Shown: piece by piece, positions 8,385 through 19,000 of the stretch
Position numbering within the stretch: the stretch's first letter is position 1
Layout: each line of letters opens with the position of its first letter
Assembly: GCA_016709145.1 (NCBI GenBank)
Contig: JADJEK010000001.1
Location: 1,444,604 to 1,508,603 of the forward strand
Reading direction: 5' to 3'
Length of the DNA: 64,000 nt
From: Planctomycetota bacterium
GTDB lineage: Bacteria; Planctomycetota; B15-G4; JADJEK01
Notes under the pieces: model-generated
What the model was told of the DNA's origin: nothing
Database searches by the model: none
The model's input: the letters and a program-made list of their open reading frames with translations, nothing else
Program-made: the position numbers and the translations under genes

Positions 8385-9872
8385 ATGTGTGACTTGCGAC
8401 ACCGGGCGTGGGGCGTCATCGCTCTCACGGGGATGTGGTTCGTGTGGTTCCCCTCGGATGGTCTCGGGCAACCCGTGCCGTGGACCAACCCAGCGATTCG
8501 AGTGTTGGTGGTTGGCGAGCCAAAGATCAAGTGGTCGGAACCCGATCTCCAGACGCAGCGCATGACGGCTCGCTGCGTGTTTTCGTTCGACCGTGGCGAT
8601 GGGACCGTCGTCGAGAAGTCCATCGAACTCGGGACGAAGGGTCCGATGGAATCGGTCACGACGGAGGAGCACCGTTACTCGGTGTCAGCTTTGGACCGAG
8701 AGACGTGGAAACCCGCGCGCGCATTCCCCGAGCTCGCTGGTCCGGGGCGTCCGACCGAGCGCAAAATGCTGGACGCGGCACGCAAGCACATCGAAGCCAG
8801 CGGCGAGTATCGCTACGGCGGCTCGGTAGCGGCTCCGTCGCTCAAACCGGACGCGAAGCAAATAGTGCTTCCGCACGGGAAGTTCACCGTAAAGAACGCC
8901 GCTTCGCGGCCGTTCGTGATGCGAGTCATCGCTTATCAGAACTACCGCGGATACTGGAACCGTGCGCTCGATGTGACTCCGCAGCTCACCCCCAAGAAGA
9001 CGCAGACCATGCCGTTTCCGTCTCCGGAGTACGTACATGGGTTTGCATTCTTGCTCTGCACTCCCACCGGAGTTTCCGGGCCCTGGTGGGTCGAAGCCGG
9101 GAAGGGAGCACATGCCGTCACGATCGGGGAACCGATCCTGCCCCCGGTCGGGTATGTGCGAGCTGCGACGGGCAGCGCCGAGGACCCGACCGCACCGTGG
9201 GTGTTTACGTATTCCGCATGGCCCATGGCGCAGACACTCGTCGTCAAGGTCCACAACGAGGAAGGTGCTGGCGATCTGACGTGCGAAGTGCTCGATCCGG
9301 CAGGAAACGTCATTGCCGTGTCGCACGGCGCAGACCTCGCGAACGACGTCTGTGTGGTCCAGATTCCACGAGGGGGTGACCTCCCAATTCGTGTGCGTGC
9401 CCAGGGTGCTAGAGGGCCCTTACGCTTCCTTTGCGAGTTCCGAGCCATCGCACATGACGACCTCGCGACACAATGCGTCAATGACACTGCCTCGGAGGAA
9501 TGGGCGTTTGGCCTCGTGGCGCTCGCAATTGCGGCCGCCCGGAATAATGATGCGGCCGCCGCTCAGATCATGTGGGGAATGATCAAGTCCGGAGCGGGGG
9601 TCGCTCTTTCGATCGCGTTGGTTCGCGAAGTGGTCGAGCAACTCGGAAACCACGCGGAGATCGCGTGGGAGAACGTCAGGACGGAAGAGGTTCGGGATCT
9701 CGTCCGACCGGCGACCGACCTGGTTCCCGACGGAGCGAATGCGGAGATCGGGATTGCCGCGTGCTTCGTCGACCGGCTCCTGGCGCAGATCGAGGCCCAC
9801 GTTTACGACACCGCAATCTGGCAACCCGAAATCGACTTAACGCTTCGGAAGACGACCGCACCGCCGAAGTGA
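8385..9872 (+). CDS. Exported protein of unknown function
   Basis: I do not recognise this protein. The likely start is the ATG at 8385, eight nt after AGGGGG; a second in-frame ATG at 8364 would add seven residues. A hydrophobic N-terminus (RAWGVIALTGMWFVWF) followed by a polar stretch looks like a signal peptide, giving about 495 residues in all. The middle is beta-rich with many Pro and aromatic residues; the C-terminal 110 residues, from about ASEEWAFGLVALAIAAARNN, look helical. It ends 50 bp before the SNF2 helicase gene on the same strand, but export makes a role in that operon unlikely. Base composition is slightly lower in GC than its neighbours. Confidence 0.7.
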   Translation: MCDLRHRAWGVIALTGMWFVWFPSDGLGQPVPWTNPAIRVLVVGEPKIKWSEPDLQTQRMTARCVFSFDRGDGTVVEKSIELGTKGPMESVTTEEHRYSVSALDRETWKPARAFPELAGPGRPTERKMLDAARKHIEASGEYRYGGSVAAPSLKPDAKQIVLPHGKFTVKNAASRPFVMRVIAYQNYRGYWNRALDVTPQLTPKKTQTMPFPSPEYVHGFAFLLCTPTGVSGPWWVEAGKGAHAVTIGEPILPPVGYVRAATGSAEDPTAPWVFTYSAWPMAQTLVVKVHNEEGAGDLTCEVLDPAGNVIAVSHGADLANDVCVVQIPRGGDLPIRVRAQGARGPLRFLCEFRAIAHDDLATQCVNDTASEEWAFGLVALAIAAARNNDAAAAQIMWGMIKSGAGVALSIALVREVVEQLGNHAEIAWENVRTEEVRDLVRPATDLVPDGANAEIGIAACFVDRLLAQIEAHVYDTAIWQPEIDLTLRKTTAPPK

Positions 9873-9921
9873 GGTTTGAGTTCCAGATGCCAATTGCGAT
9901 CGAGTCGAGGCTCAAGCCCGA

Positions 9922-12771
9922 ATGCCCAGCCCGCACCACACCAAATACTGGGCACACGAGCTCACGCTCCGCGGTGCGACGGGCACGATCGAGTCTCTCT
10001 CTCGATCCATCGCCGGCGCTCGCGTCGACCTGAATCCACACCAAGTCGACGCCGCGCTCTTCGCGCTGCGGTCTCCCCTCGCGCGCGGCGTGATCCTCGC
10101 CGACGAGGTCGGTCTCGGAAAGACGATCGAAGCCTCCCTCGTCATCGCGCAACGTTGGGCTGAGCGCCGCCGGCGCACTCTCTTGATCGTCCCCGCGATG
10201 CTGCGCACGCAGTGGTCGGTTGAACTCGAATCGAAGTTCTTCCTTCCGACCCGGATCCTTGATGCGCGGGTCTGTGCGGATCTTCGGGTGGCCGGTGTCA
10301 CTCGCCCGTTCGACGACGGTGAGCGTGTGCTTGTGTGTTCGTACCAGTTCGCGGCACAGCACGCCGATGAAGTCGCGAGCGCGCGGTGGGACCTCGTCGT
10401 CGTCGACGAAGCGCATCGACTGCGCAACGTGTACCGGCCATCGAGCCGCACGGCCCGTGCGATCGTCGATGCGATCCACGGTGCACCGAAGCTCCTGCTG
10501 ACCGCAACGCCGCTGCAGAACTCGTTGATGGAGCTGTTCGGGCTCGCCAGTGTCATCGATGAACACGTTTTCGGCGACGCGGATTCGTTCCGCGAGCAAT
10601 TCGTAAGAGCCCAGGACGAAGAGACGCGAAACGAGGACCTGCGACGTCGATTGCGTTCGATCTGTGTTCGAACACTGCGTCGCCAAGTCGTCGAGTACAT
10701 CCCATTCACCCGTCGCGTGCCGGTCACGCAGGACTTCCTGCCCGGGGACGACGAGCACGAGTTGTACGAGCGAATCTCCTCCTACCTGCAACGCGAGGAT
10801 CTCGTCGCGCTGCCAGCCAGCCAACGGACGCTCGTCGTTCTCGTACTTCGGAAGCTGCTCGCCTCGTCGACCTTCGCGATCGCGAACACGCTCGATCGGC
10901 TCGTTCGTCTGCTCGAAGGCATGGTGCCGTTGGAGGAAACGGTCCTCGACGACGAGGACCTCGAGGGAGTCGACGAACTCGCCGACGAGTTGGAGGAGAA
11001 CAGGGACTCCGATCCGAGCTCTCCGACCGACAGCACGGGAACCAATACAGAGCGAGGCCGGATCCAAGCCGAGCTCAGCGAGCTGCGGGAGTTCGCAAGG
11101 CTTGCTCGGACGATCGGAGTGAACGCGAAGGGGGAAGCCCTGGTCCCCGCTCTGAACCTCGCACTGCGTCGCGCCGAGGAGTTGGGAGCGGCGCGGAAGG
11201 CGGTCGTCTTCACCGAGTCGAGGCGCACCCAGGAGTATCTGTTCGAACTGCTGAACGCGCGGGGGTTCAAGGACCAAGTCGTGCTGATCAACGGCACGAA
11301 CTCCGACGCCAAGTCGCGCGAGATTTACGAGACCTGGCGCGCACGGCATGCGCAGTCCGACCGGTTGACCGGCTCGCGCGGTGTCGACGCGAAAGCAGCC
11401 TTGATCGACCACTTCCGCGATCACGCCACGATTCTGATCGCGACCGAAGCTGCCGCCGAAGGCGTCAATCTCCAGTTCTGTTCGTTGGTCGTGAACTACG
11501 ACCTCCCGTGGAATCCGCAGCGCATCGAGCAGCGCATCGGTCGCTGCCATCGCTACGGGCAGCGTCACGACGTGGTCGTGGTGAACTTCCTCAATCGGCG
11601 TAACGAGGCCGACCAGCGTGTGCTCGAGCTCCTCGCGCAGAAGTTCAAACTGTTCGACGGAGTGTTCGGCGCCAGTGACGAGGTCCTCGGGGCGCTCGAG
11701 TCCGGAGTCGACATCGAACGGCGAATCGCACGCGTGTACCAGACCTGTCGAACGGCCGAAGAGATTCGCGCCGCGTTCGACATGCTTCAGTCCGAACTGG
11801 ACGAGCAGATCCAGTCGCGCCTTGCGCGCACTCGCGAGCAGTTGCTCGAACACTTCGATGAAGACGTCAGCACGCGATTGCGGGTGCACCGGGATAAGAC
11901 CCTCGAGAACCTCTCGTCGCGCGAGCGCTTCCTCTTCGAGCTGACGCGAGTGGAGCTCGGCGTGGTCGCGCGATTCGAGGCGGACTGCCCGCGGTTCCAC
12001 TACGACGGAAATGCGGCGAACCGAGGGACGTACCACCTCGATTGGCGGGAAGCGGAACGCCTGGGCGACACGTTCTATCGACAGGACCATCCGTTGGCGC
12101 GGGAGGTCATCGAGCGTGCACTCGCACGGGAAGTGGCGCCGTCCTCGCTGATCCTGCACTACGACGTCCAGCGTGGCCGACACGCAGTGATCGAGCCTTG
12201 GCTCGGCATGCAGGGCTGGATCACGGTCGCGAAGCTGTCGATCGAGTCGTTCACGACCGAGGAGTTCCTCGTGTTCGTCGCCCGGTCCGACGATGGCGAC
12301 AGCTTGGACGAGGAAACGTGCCGGAAGCTCTTGTGCCTTCCCGCCACGATGGAGACCGGGGAAGCGCCGATCCCGCCTGACTTCGGTCCAGGGCTCCGGT
12401 CCGCTGGGGAAGCGAAGGCCGCGATTGTCGACGCGCGCAATGGTCAGTTCTTCGACGAAGAGGTCCTGAAGCTCGACCGCTGGGCCGAGGACCTGAAGCG
12501 CGGGCTCGAGCGCGAGTTGAAGGAACTCGATCAACGGATCCGGGAAGCGCGGAAGGTGGCCGCACTGAAGCAATCGCTGGCCGACAAGTTGGAGGCGCAG
12601 CGATCACTCAAGTCCTTGGACGCCGCACGCAGTCGCAAGCGCCGTGAGCTCTTCGACGGACAGGACGCGATCGACGCTCGCCGCGACGAACTGATCGCCC
12701 GCATCGAGAAACAACTCAGCCAGCGCCGGTCATGGACCCCGGTGTGTACCTTCCGGTGGAGGTTGGCATGA
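9922..12771 (+). CDS. SNF2-family DEAD/DEAH helicase (first gene of the defence-type operon)
   Basis: 949 residues. The N-terminal ATPase lobe has DLNPHQVDAALFAL (Q-motif region, about 36-49), Walker A DEVGLGKT (61-68), the DEAH box VVVDEAHRLRN (159-169) and LTATPLQNS. The second lobe has ATEAAAEGVNLQF and the arginine-finger motif QRIGRCHRYGQ (about 536-546). An acidic insertion (about 340-380) sits between the lobes and a long charged coiled coil ends the protein. This is the RapA/SNF2-like group of translocases found in restriction and anti-phage loci. The last four bases overlap the start of the AlbA_2-like gene (ATGA), so the two are probably translationally coupled. It likely moves along double-stranded DNA or strips bound protein; substrate unknown. 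Confidence 0.88.
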   Translation: MPSPHHTKYWAHELTLRGATGTIESLSRSIAGARVDLNPHQVDAALFALRSPLARGVILADEVGLGKTIEASLVIAQRWAERRRRTLLIVPAMLRTQWSVELESKFFLPTRILDARVCADLRVAGVTRPFDDGERVLVCSYQFAAQHADEVASARWDLVVVDEAHRLRNVYRPSSRTARAIVDAIHGAPKLLLTATPLQNSLMELFGLASVIDEHVFGDADSFREQFVRAQDEETRNEDLRRRLRSICVRTLRRQVVEYIPFTRRVPVTQDFLPGDDEHELYERISSYLQREDLVALPASQRTLVVLVLRKLLASSTFAIANTLDRLVRLLEGMVPLEETVLDDEDLEGVDELADELEENRDSDPSSPTDSTGTNTERGRIQAELSELREFARLARTIGVNAKGEALVPALNLALRRAEELGAARKAVVFTESRRTQEYLFELLNARGFKDQVVLINGTNSDAKSREIYETWRARHAQSDRLTGSRGVDAKAALIDHFRDHATILIATEAAAEGVNLQFCSLVVNYDLPWNPQRIEQRIGRCHRYGQRHDVVVVNFLNRRNEADQRVLELLAQKFKLFDGVFGASDEVLGALESGVDIERRIARVYQTCRTAEEIRAAFDMLQSELDEQIQSRLARTREQLLEHFDEDVSTRLRVHRDKTLENLSSRERFLFELTRVELGVVARFEADCPRFHYDGNAANRGTYHLDWREAERLGDTFYRQDHPLAREVIERALAREVAPSSLILHYDVQRGRHAVIEPWLGMQGWITVAKLSIESFTTEEFLVFVARSDDGDSLDEETCRKLLCLPATMETGEAPIPPDFGPGLRSAGEAKAAIVDARNGQFFDEEVLKLDRWAEDLKRGLERELKELDQRIREARKVAALKQSLADKLEAQRSLKSLDAARSRKRRELFDGQDAIDARRDELIARIEKQLSQRRSWTPVCTFRWRLA

Positions 12772-14297
12772 CGGAACCACGGGCCATCACGCGAAAGGAA
12801 GTCGACGCACTCGTGCGCAAGGGCGAAGGCCTGCGCGTCGAGTTCAAGCGTTCGACTTCCGAATTGCGCGAGGGCATGCAGACGATCTCGGCGTTCCTGA
12901 ACACGGATGGCGGTGCCGTCCTCTTTGGAATCCGCCCCGAGGGACGGATCGAAGGGCAGCAGATCTCCGATCAGACGCTGCGCGAGATCGCCCAAGCCAT
13001 GGACCGCTTCGAACCTCCGGTGACGGTTACGACCGCCACGCTGCCGATCGCGGCCGACCGACAGGTCGTGGTTTTGCGAGTGGAGCGCGCACTCGACTCG
13101 GTGCCGGTGAGTTACGAGGGCCGACCCTACGAACGCATCGGCAGTGTCACGCGGCGCATGACGCAGGCGCGTTCCGAAGAATTGCTGTTCGAGCGCGCCC
13201 ACGCGCGGCGGCGATGGGAGAACCAGCCAGCCGTCGGCGTGCGCGTCGCGGACCTCGATCGCGAAGAGATCCTCCGCGTTCGCGAGTTGGCGATCCAACA
13301 GCGTCGCATCTCGGCGGACACGGCGCGCAAACCCGAAGACGTGCTCGATCGGTTGGGATTGCGGCAAGGCCGATCGCTGACCCAGGCCGCGCTCGTGTTG
13401 TTCGGCACGAAGTTCCTGCCCGACTACCCCCAGTGCATGCTCAAGCTCGGCCGCTTTCGCGGGACCAACGTGCTGGGCGACATCCTCGACAACCGCCAAG
13501 AACACATGCATGCGTTCGCGATGGTGCGTGAGGGAATGGCGTTCCTCGAGCGCACTCTTCCCTTGGGCGCGACCTTCCCGAAGGGACGCATCGAGCGCGA
13601 AGATCGATTTCCGGTCCCGCCCGAAGCGATGCGCGAAGTGCTGCTGAACGCCGTCATGCATCGCGACTACGCGGACTGGGGCGGCTACATCGCGATCGCG
13701 GTCTTCGACGACCGCGTCGAGATCCGCAGCAGCGGCAAGCTGCCGTTCGGGATCACGCCCGAGATGCTCACGCGCAACCACCTCTCGCGCCCGCGAAACC
13801 TACTGATCGCAGAGACGTTCCACCGCACGGGCGCGGTCGAGATCTGGGGACGAGGCACGAACCGCGTCATCGACGCATGCCGCGCTGCGAGGTCGCCACT
13901 GCCCAAGTTCGCAGAACAGCAAGGCTTCGTGATCGTGACATTCCCGTTCTCGCGAACGCAGCGCGGCGGGGTCCAGGCCACCGGCTCGACGACGGTTGCC
14001 ACGGATGAGACCCCCCAAGTCACCCCTCATGAGACCCCCCAAGTCACCCCCCATGAGACCCCCCAAGTCAGGCTCGTCCTCGAACTGCGCGGCGAGATGT
14101 CCCGCCGCGCGATCAGCGATGCGCTCGGATTGAAGGACACGAAGCATTTCAGGCAGACCTATGTGCTTCCCGCGCTCGTGAACGGCCTGATCGAAATGAC
14201 GTTGCCCGACAGACCGACGAGCCGCGCACAGAAGTATCGATTGACCACGAAGGGCAAGCGCATCGCCGCCGCGGCGAAGCGTGAGCGAGGACACTGA
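12768..14297 (+). CDS. AlbA_2/Schlafen-type putative DNA-binding protein with ATPase-like and winged-helix regions
   Basis: The start is set by GGAGG five nt before the ATG at 12768, inside the ATGA overlap with the helicase stop; the product is about 509 residues. Residues 10-130 (EGLRVEFKRS, ISAFLNTDGGAVLFGI) are the AlbA_2 domain of the Schlafen group. A GHKL-related part follows (PPEAMREVLLNAVMHRDY near 290-305 and GAVEIWGRGTNRVIDAC). A linker with TPQV repeats leads to a C-terminal winged helix (LGLKDTKHFRQTYVLPAL, IEMTLPDRP). Family members are usually called transcriptional regulators or helicase-associated proteins. Here it lies inside a methyltransferase/helicase operon, so a role in regulation or DNA sensing for that system is likely. 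The stop overlaps the next ATG by one base. Confidence 0.85.
   Translation: MTEPRAITRKEVDALVRKGEGLRVEFKRSTSELREGMQTISAFLNTDGGAVLFGIRPEGRIEGQQISDQTLREIAQAMDRFEPPVTVTTATLPIAADRQVVVLRVERALDSVPVSYEGRPYERIGSVTRRMTQARSEELLFERAHARRRWENQPAVGVRVADLDREEILRVRELAIQQRRISADTARKPEDVLDRLGLRQGRSLTQAALVLFGTKFLPDYPQCMLKLGRFRGTNVLGDILDNRQEHMHAFAMVREGMAFLERTLPLGATFPKGRIEREDRFPVPPEAMREVLLNAVMHRDYADWGGYIAIAVFDDRVEIRSSGKLPFGITPEMLTRNHLSRPRNLLIAETFHRTGAVEIWGRGTNRVIDACRAARSPLPKFAEQQGFVIVTFPFSRTQRGGVQATGSTTVATDETPQVTPHETPQVTPHETPQVRLVLELRGEMSRRAISDALGLKDTKHFRQTYVLPALVNGLIEMTLPDRPTSRAQKYRLTTKGKRIAAAAKRERGH
14007..14070 (+). repeat. 24-bp in-frame tandem repeat encoding the TPQV linker
   Basis: Two full units and two-thirds of a third (starting 14007, 14031 and 14055) differ by a single base. 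They encode ETPQVTPH repeats between the ATPase-like part and the winged helix. The unit is a multiple of three, so copy-number change would alter linker length without frameshift. Confidence 0.88.
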
Positions 14298-16009
14298 TGG
14301 CGCCGAAGACGAAGCTCGAACTCACTTGGATCGGCAAGGATCAGCGACCGCGCCTCGAACCGCGAATCCTCGTCGAGGATCCCACACGCGCGTACCACGC
14401 GGCGACGCGACGGAGCGAGAAGGACATCTTCGACAATCGCCTCATCTTCGGAGACAACTTGCTCGCGCTGAAAGCGCTGGAGCAGGAGTTCGCGGGGAAG
14501 GTGAAGTGTGTGTTCATCGACCCGCCGTACAACACAGGGAGTGCATTCGAGCATTACGACGATGGGATCGAGCATTCGCTGTGGCTGAGTCTCATTCGTG
14601 ACCGTATTGAATTGCTGCGGTCCTTACTCTCTGAGACCGGAACATTGTGGATAACAATCGACGACAACGAATGCCACTACTTGAAAGTGGTGTGTGACGA
14701 GGTCTTCGGCCGTCAGAACTTTGTCACGTCTTTCGCATGGGAAAAGGACGAGGGTCGGCGGGGCGACACCCATATCTCCGTCGCCCACGACCACATACTT
14801 CTATACGCTAAGCGGTTCGACGCGTGGCGCGTGCAACGAAACCTATTGCCACGGACCGCTGCTCACGACGCCCGATACAAGAACCCTGACAACGATCCAC
14901 GCGGTCCCTGGCTCCAAGGAGACAACGGAACGGCAAAGAGCGGTAGCGACAAGCTTCGGTATCCAATCGAGCTGCCATCTGGACGAAAAGTAGTGCCCCC
15001 GGCCGGCAACTACTGGAGATTCTCTACGGATACGCTTGCGAAAGCCCTTGAGGACGGTCGGGTGTGGTTTGGCAAGACAGGGGATAGCCTTCCGATCATC
15101 AAACGGTATCTCTCAGGCGTGCAGGATGGCCTCGTTCCAAGAACTTGGTGGCCAGCCGACGATGTTGGTTCAAATCAAGAAGCGAAGCGCGACCACCTAC
15201 GAAAGCTACTACCCGATATCGAACCATTCGCCACACCGAAGCCAGAACGGCTGTTCACCTTCATCCTTCACATCGCCACCAACCCCGGCGACCTCGTCCT
15301 CGACTCCTTTGCCGGTTCCGGCACCACCGGCGCCGTTGCCCACAAGATGGGACGTCGCTGGATCATGGTGGAGCTCGGCGAGCACTGCCACACGCACATC
15401 ATCCCGCGCCTCAAGAAAGTCGTCGACGGCGAAGATCCCGGCGGAATCACGGACGCGGCCGGCTGGAAGGGCGGCGGCGGCTTTCGCTACTACCGCCTCG
15501 CACCGTCGCTGCTCGAGAAAGACCGCTTCGGCAACTGGATCATCAGCAAGCAATACAACGCGGCGATGCTGGCGGAAGCGATGTGCAAGCTCGAGGGCTT
15601 CACGTACGCGCCCAGTGAAACCGAGTACTGGCAGCACGGCCGTTCGACGGAGCACGACTTCGTCTACGTGACGACGCAGACGCTCGGGCGCGAAGATCTG
15701 GAGCGGTTGTCCGATGACGTCGGACCGCGGCGCACGCTGCTCGTTCTGTGCGGCGCGTTCCGCGTGCGCAATCCCGACGACTTCTCGAACCTGACGGTGA
15801 AGAAGATCCCGAAGGCGGTCATGGCGCGCTGCGAATGGGGCAAGGACGACTACAGCCTCGAGATCCGCGATCTGCCTGCTGCGGTTGCGGATCCGGCCGC
15901 CGCGAAACCTGAACCGACGAAAGCCACGCCGCGCGGACGAACGAAAGCGGATCGCCGCGCGCAGGGCGATCTGTTCGGCGCGAGTCCGAAACCGACGGGG
16001 AAGACATGA
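14297..16009 (+). CDS. Type III-like site-specific DNA methyltransferase (Mod, beta class)
   Basis: 570 residues. The catalytic motif IV comes first (VFIDPPYNTG, with DPPY at 75-78) and the S-adenosylmethionine-binding FAGSGTTG comes later (338-345), the order of beta-class amino-methyltransferases such as type III Mod. The intervening target-recognition region (about 115-315) has visibly lower GC and different codon choice than both ends, as if exchanged. The C-terminus is polar and Lys/Pro rich. It should methylate an adenine or cytosine amino group in a short recognition sequence, protecting host DNA and, in type III systems, also directing Res. The ATG overlaps the previous stop by one base and its own stop overlaps the Res-like ATG (ATGA). 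Confidence 0.93.
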   Translation: MAPKTKLELTWIGKDQRPRLEPRILVEDPTRAYHAATRRSEKDIFDNRLIFGDNLLALKALEQEFAGKVKCVFIDPPYNTGSAFEHYDDGIEHSLWLSLIRDRIELLRSLLSETGTLWITIDDNECHYLKVVCDEVFGRQNFVTSFAWEKDEGRRGDTHISVAHDHILLYAKRFDAWRVQRNLLPRTAAHDARYKNPDNDPRGPWLQGDNGTAKSGSDKLRYPIELPSGRKVVPPAGNYWRFSTDTLAKALEDGRVWFGKTGDSLPIIKRYLSGVQDGLVPRTWWPADDVGSNQEAKRDHLRKLLPDIEPFATPKPERLFTFILHIATNPGDLVLDSFAGSGTTGAVAHKMGRRWIMVELGEHCHTHIIPRLKKVVDGEDPGGITDAAGWKGGGGFRYYRLAPSLLEKDRFGNWIISKQYNAAMLAEAMCKLEGFTYAPSETEYWQHGRSTEHDFVYVTTQTLGREDLERLSDDVGPRRTLLVLCGAFRVRNPDDFSNLTVKKIPKAVMARCEWGKDDYSLEIRDLPAAVADPAAAKPEPTKATPRGRTKADRRAQGDLFGASPKPTGKT

Positions 16010-19000
16010 ACTCGATCGCGAACGGAGTTGCACAGCGGCTCAGCCTGCGGTCGCCGCAGCGGGAGTCGTTGGAGATCCTCGCGCGACTGTGCGAGATCTT
16101 GGACCTGCAGAAGGGCGGCGATCTCGTCGCCGCGATGGCCGAAGTCCGGAAGCATTTCTCGGATGCACCCGCGTTCGAGGACTTCGAGCGCACGTTTCCG
16201 TCGTTCTGCTTCGCACTGGCGACAGGCGTCGGCAAGACGCGCCTGATGGGAGCGTTCATCACGTATCTCCATCGCGCCGAACACATCCAGCACTTCTTCG
16301 TGCTCGCGCCGAACCTGACGATCTACGACAAGCTGATCCGCGACTTCACGCCGAACACACCGAAGTACGTGTTCCAGGGCATCAGCGAGTTCGCGACGCG
16401 GCCACCGACGATCATCACGGGCGAGACGTACAAGAGCGGCGAGGGCATTCGCAAAGGCGGTCTATTCGGCCACGAAGACGTTCACATCAACATCTTCAAC
16501 ATCTCGAAGATCAACGCCGAGGTCCGCGGCGACAAGGCGCCGCAGATCAAGAAGCTCAGCGAGTACATCGGCGAGTCGTACTTCGAGTACCTGTCGAAGC
16601 TCGACGACCTCGTGTTGTTGATGGACGAATCGCATCGCTATCGCGCGTCGGCGGGCATCCGCGCGATCAATGAGCTCCAGCCGATCCTGGGTCTCGAGTT
16701 GACCGCGACGCCGCAAGTCGAGCGAGGCACGAGCGCCGTGCCGTTCAAGAACGTGATCTACGGGTATCCGCTGTCGAACGCGATCGTGGACGGATTCGTC
16801 AAAGAGCCGGCCGTCGCGACGCGCAGGGACTTCGACGCGAAGAACTACGACGAAGCCGGACTCGAGCGCCTCAAGCTCGAAGACGGAGTACGCATCCACG
16901 AGGACACGAAGGTCGCGCTCGGTGTCTTTGCGCGCGAGTCGGGCAAGCACGTCGTCAAGCCGTTCATGCTCGTGATCGCGAAGGACACGGATCACGCGAA
17001 CGCACTGCTCGCGACCATCGAATCGCCGACGTTCTTCGAGGGCGCGTACAAAGGCAAGGCGATCACCGTTCACTCGAACCAGAAGGGCGACGAAAAGGAC
17101 GAGACGGTCAAGCAACTGATCGACGTCGAGAGCGCCGACAACCCGACCGAGATCGTCATTCACGTGAACATGCTGCGCGAGGGTTGGGACGTGAACAACC
17201 TGTTCACGATCGTTCCGCTGCGCGCCGCGAACTCGCAGACGCTCGTCGAACAGTCGATCGGCCGCGGCCTTCGATTGCCCTACGGCGAACTCACCGGAGT
17301 CGAAGCCGTCGACACGCTGACGATCGTCGCGCACGACCACTTCCAGGCGATCGTCGACTATGCGAAGCGGCCGGACTCGGTCATCCGCCGCGAGATGAAG
17401 ATCAAGTACGTCGAGGATCGGCGCCTGAAGCCGATCGCGATCCAACCGGAGATCGACCGGCAGATCGCGGGCGACCCGCCGGTCGTTCCTCCCGCTGCGG
17501 GCGCGCCGACCCAACCCAGACTGTTCGACACCGAAGCCGAACGTCGCGTCGCGCGCGTGACGCTTGAAGTCATCCGGGAGTTCGAGCGACTGCCGCGATC
17601 CGCCGAGTTGCAGGCTCCCGAGATTCAACGCCAGGTGACCGAGCGAGTGGCCGCCCAGCTTGGGCCGGCGCAGCAGAGCCTCGAGGGCGTGGTCGAAACG
17701 GTCGATGTCGCAGCGACGGTCGCGAAGACCGTCGAACTCCGCAATCGGCTGTCGATCGACGTCCCCCGGGTCACCGTCCAACCGAAGTCGGAGGTCACGA
17801 GGCGCTACGCAGCGTTCACGCTCGATCTGACCAGTGTCCGCATGCGCCCGGTTCCGCATGAGATCCTGATCGAGACACTTCAGAAGGGCGAGCAGCGCCA
17901 CCTCAACAGCGGGACGGGAGTCGTCGCGGAGGATCGGATCGAGAACTACCTGGTCCGTGGTCTCGCCGACTGCGACGACATCTCCTACGACGATCACAGT
18001 GATCTCCTGTTCGGGCTGGCGGGGCAAGTGGTCGCGCACTTGCGGAGCTACCTCCCGAACGAGGAGGACGTGCTCAACGTGCTCCAGTACCACCAGGACT
18101 CGCTGGTGCGGCTGATCCACAGCCAGATGCAGTCGCACTTCGAAGAGTCGTCCGTCGAGTACGAGGCGAGGGTCGTGGTCGGGTTCGTCTCGCACGAACC
18201 GTCCATGGCCTCGATGCAGGACAGCGAGAAGGTGCGCAACTTCAAGGATCCCGTCGCGAACGCCAGCGGCATCCGCGGCATGGCGTTCGGTGGCTTTGCG
18301 AAGTGCCTGTACGGCGTTCAGAAGTTCGATTCGAACCCCGAGCGAACGATGGCCGTCGTGTTCGAACGCGACAAGGACGTTTTGAAGTGGTTCCGCCCGC
18401 GGCGCGCCGACATTCGCATCCACTACAGCGGCGACGACACGTACGAACCCGACTTCATCGTCGAAGCATCCGCGGCGAAGTACATCGTCGAGGTGAAAGC
18501 TGAAGGCGATCTGGCAGACCCCGTCGTCGTCGCGAAGGCCAACGCTGCGGCCACATGGTGTGAGCACGCGTCGAAGCACGCGCTCGAGTACGGCGGCAAG
18601 CCGTGGTCGTATCTGCTCGTCCAGGACTCGGTGGTCGCCGAGAACAAGTCGCTTGCCGGACTCGCGGCGTCCTACACCTACCGAGTGCCGGAGCCCGAGA
18701 CCGGGGACGTCGGGTCCACGGTCGAACCGTTCAGGCGGGTGACTCCGACCGATGGCGACCTATACCGAACGTGCGTACCGCTGCTCTCGCTCGAAGCGGC
18801 GGCGGGCGCGTTCGGTGTCGACCGCGAAGTCGAAGTCACGGACTGGGTCGTTCCGCACACGCGCCGGAGGATCGAGAAGGGGATGTTCGTTGCGCAAGTT
18901 CACGGCCGCTCGATGGAGCCGCTGATTCGCGACGGCGATTGGTGCTTGTTCATTCACCCCGTCACGGGAACGCGCAACGGGCGCATCGTCTTGGCACAGC

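Noticed and set aside
9676..12573. 965-codon open frame on the minus strand opposite the SNF2 gene
   Set aside because: Same reason: antisense shadow of GC-rich codons, no motif.
12732..12767. Upstream ATG of the AlbA_2-like gene
   Set aside because: It would overlap the helicase by 40 bases and lacks a ribosome-binding site; the ATG at 12768 has GGAGG and the ATGA coupling.
16462..18579. 705-codon minus-strand frame opposite the Res-S24 gene
   Set aside because: Composition typical of a shadow frame; helicase, nuclease and peptidase motifs are on the plus strand.
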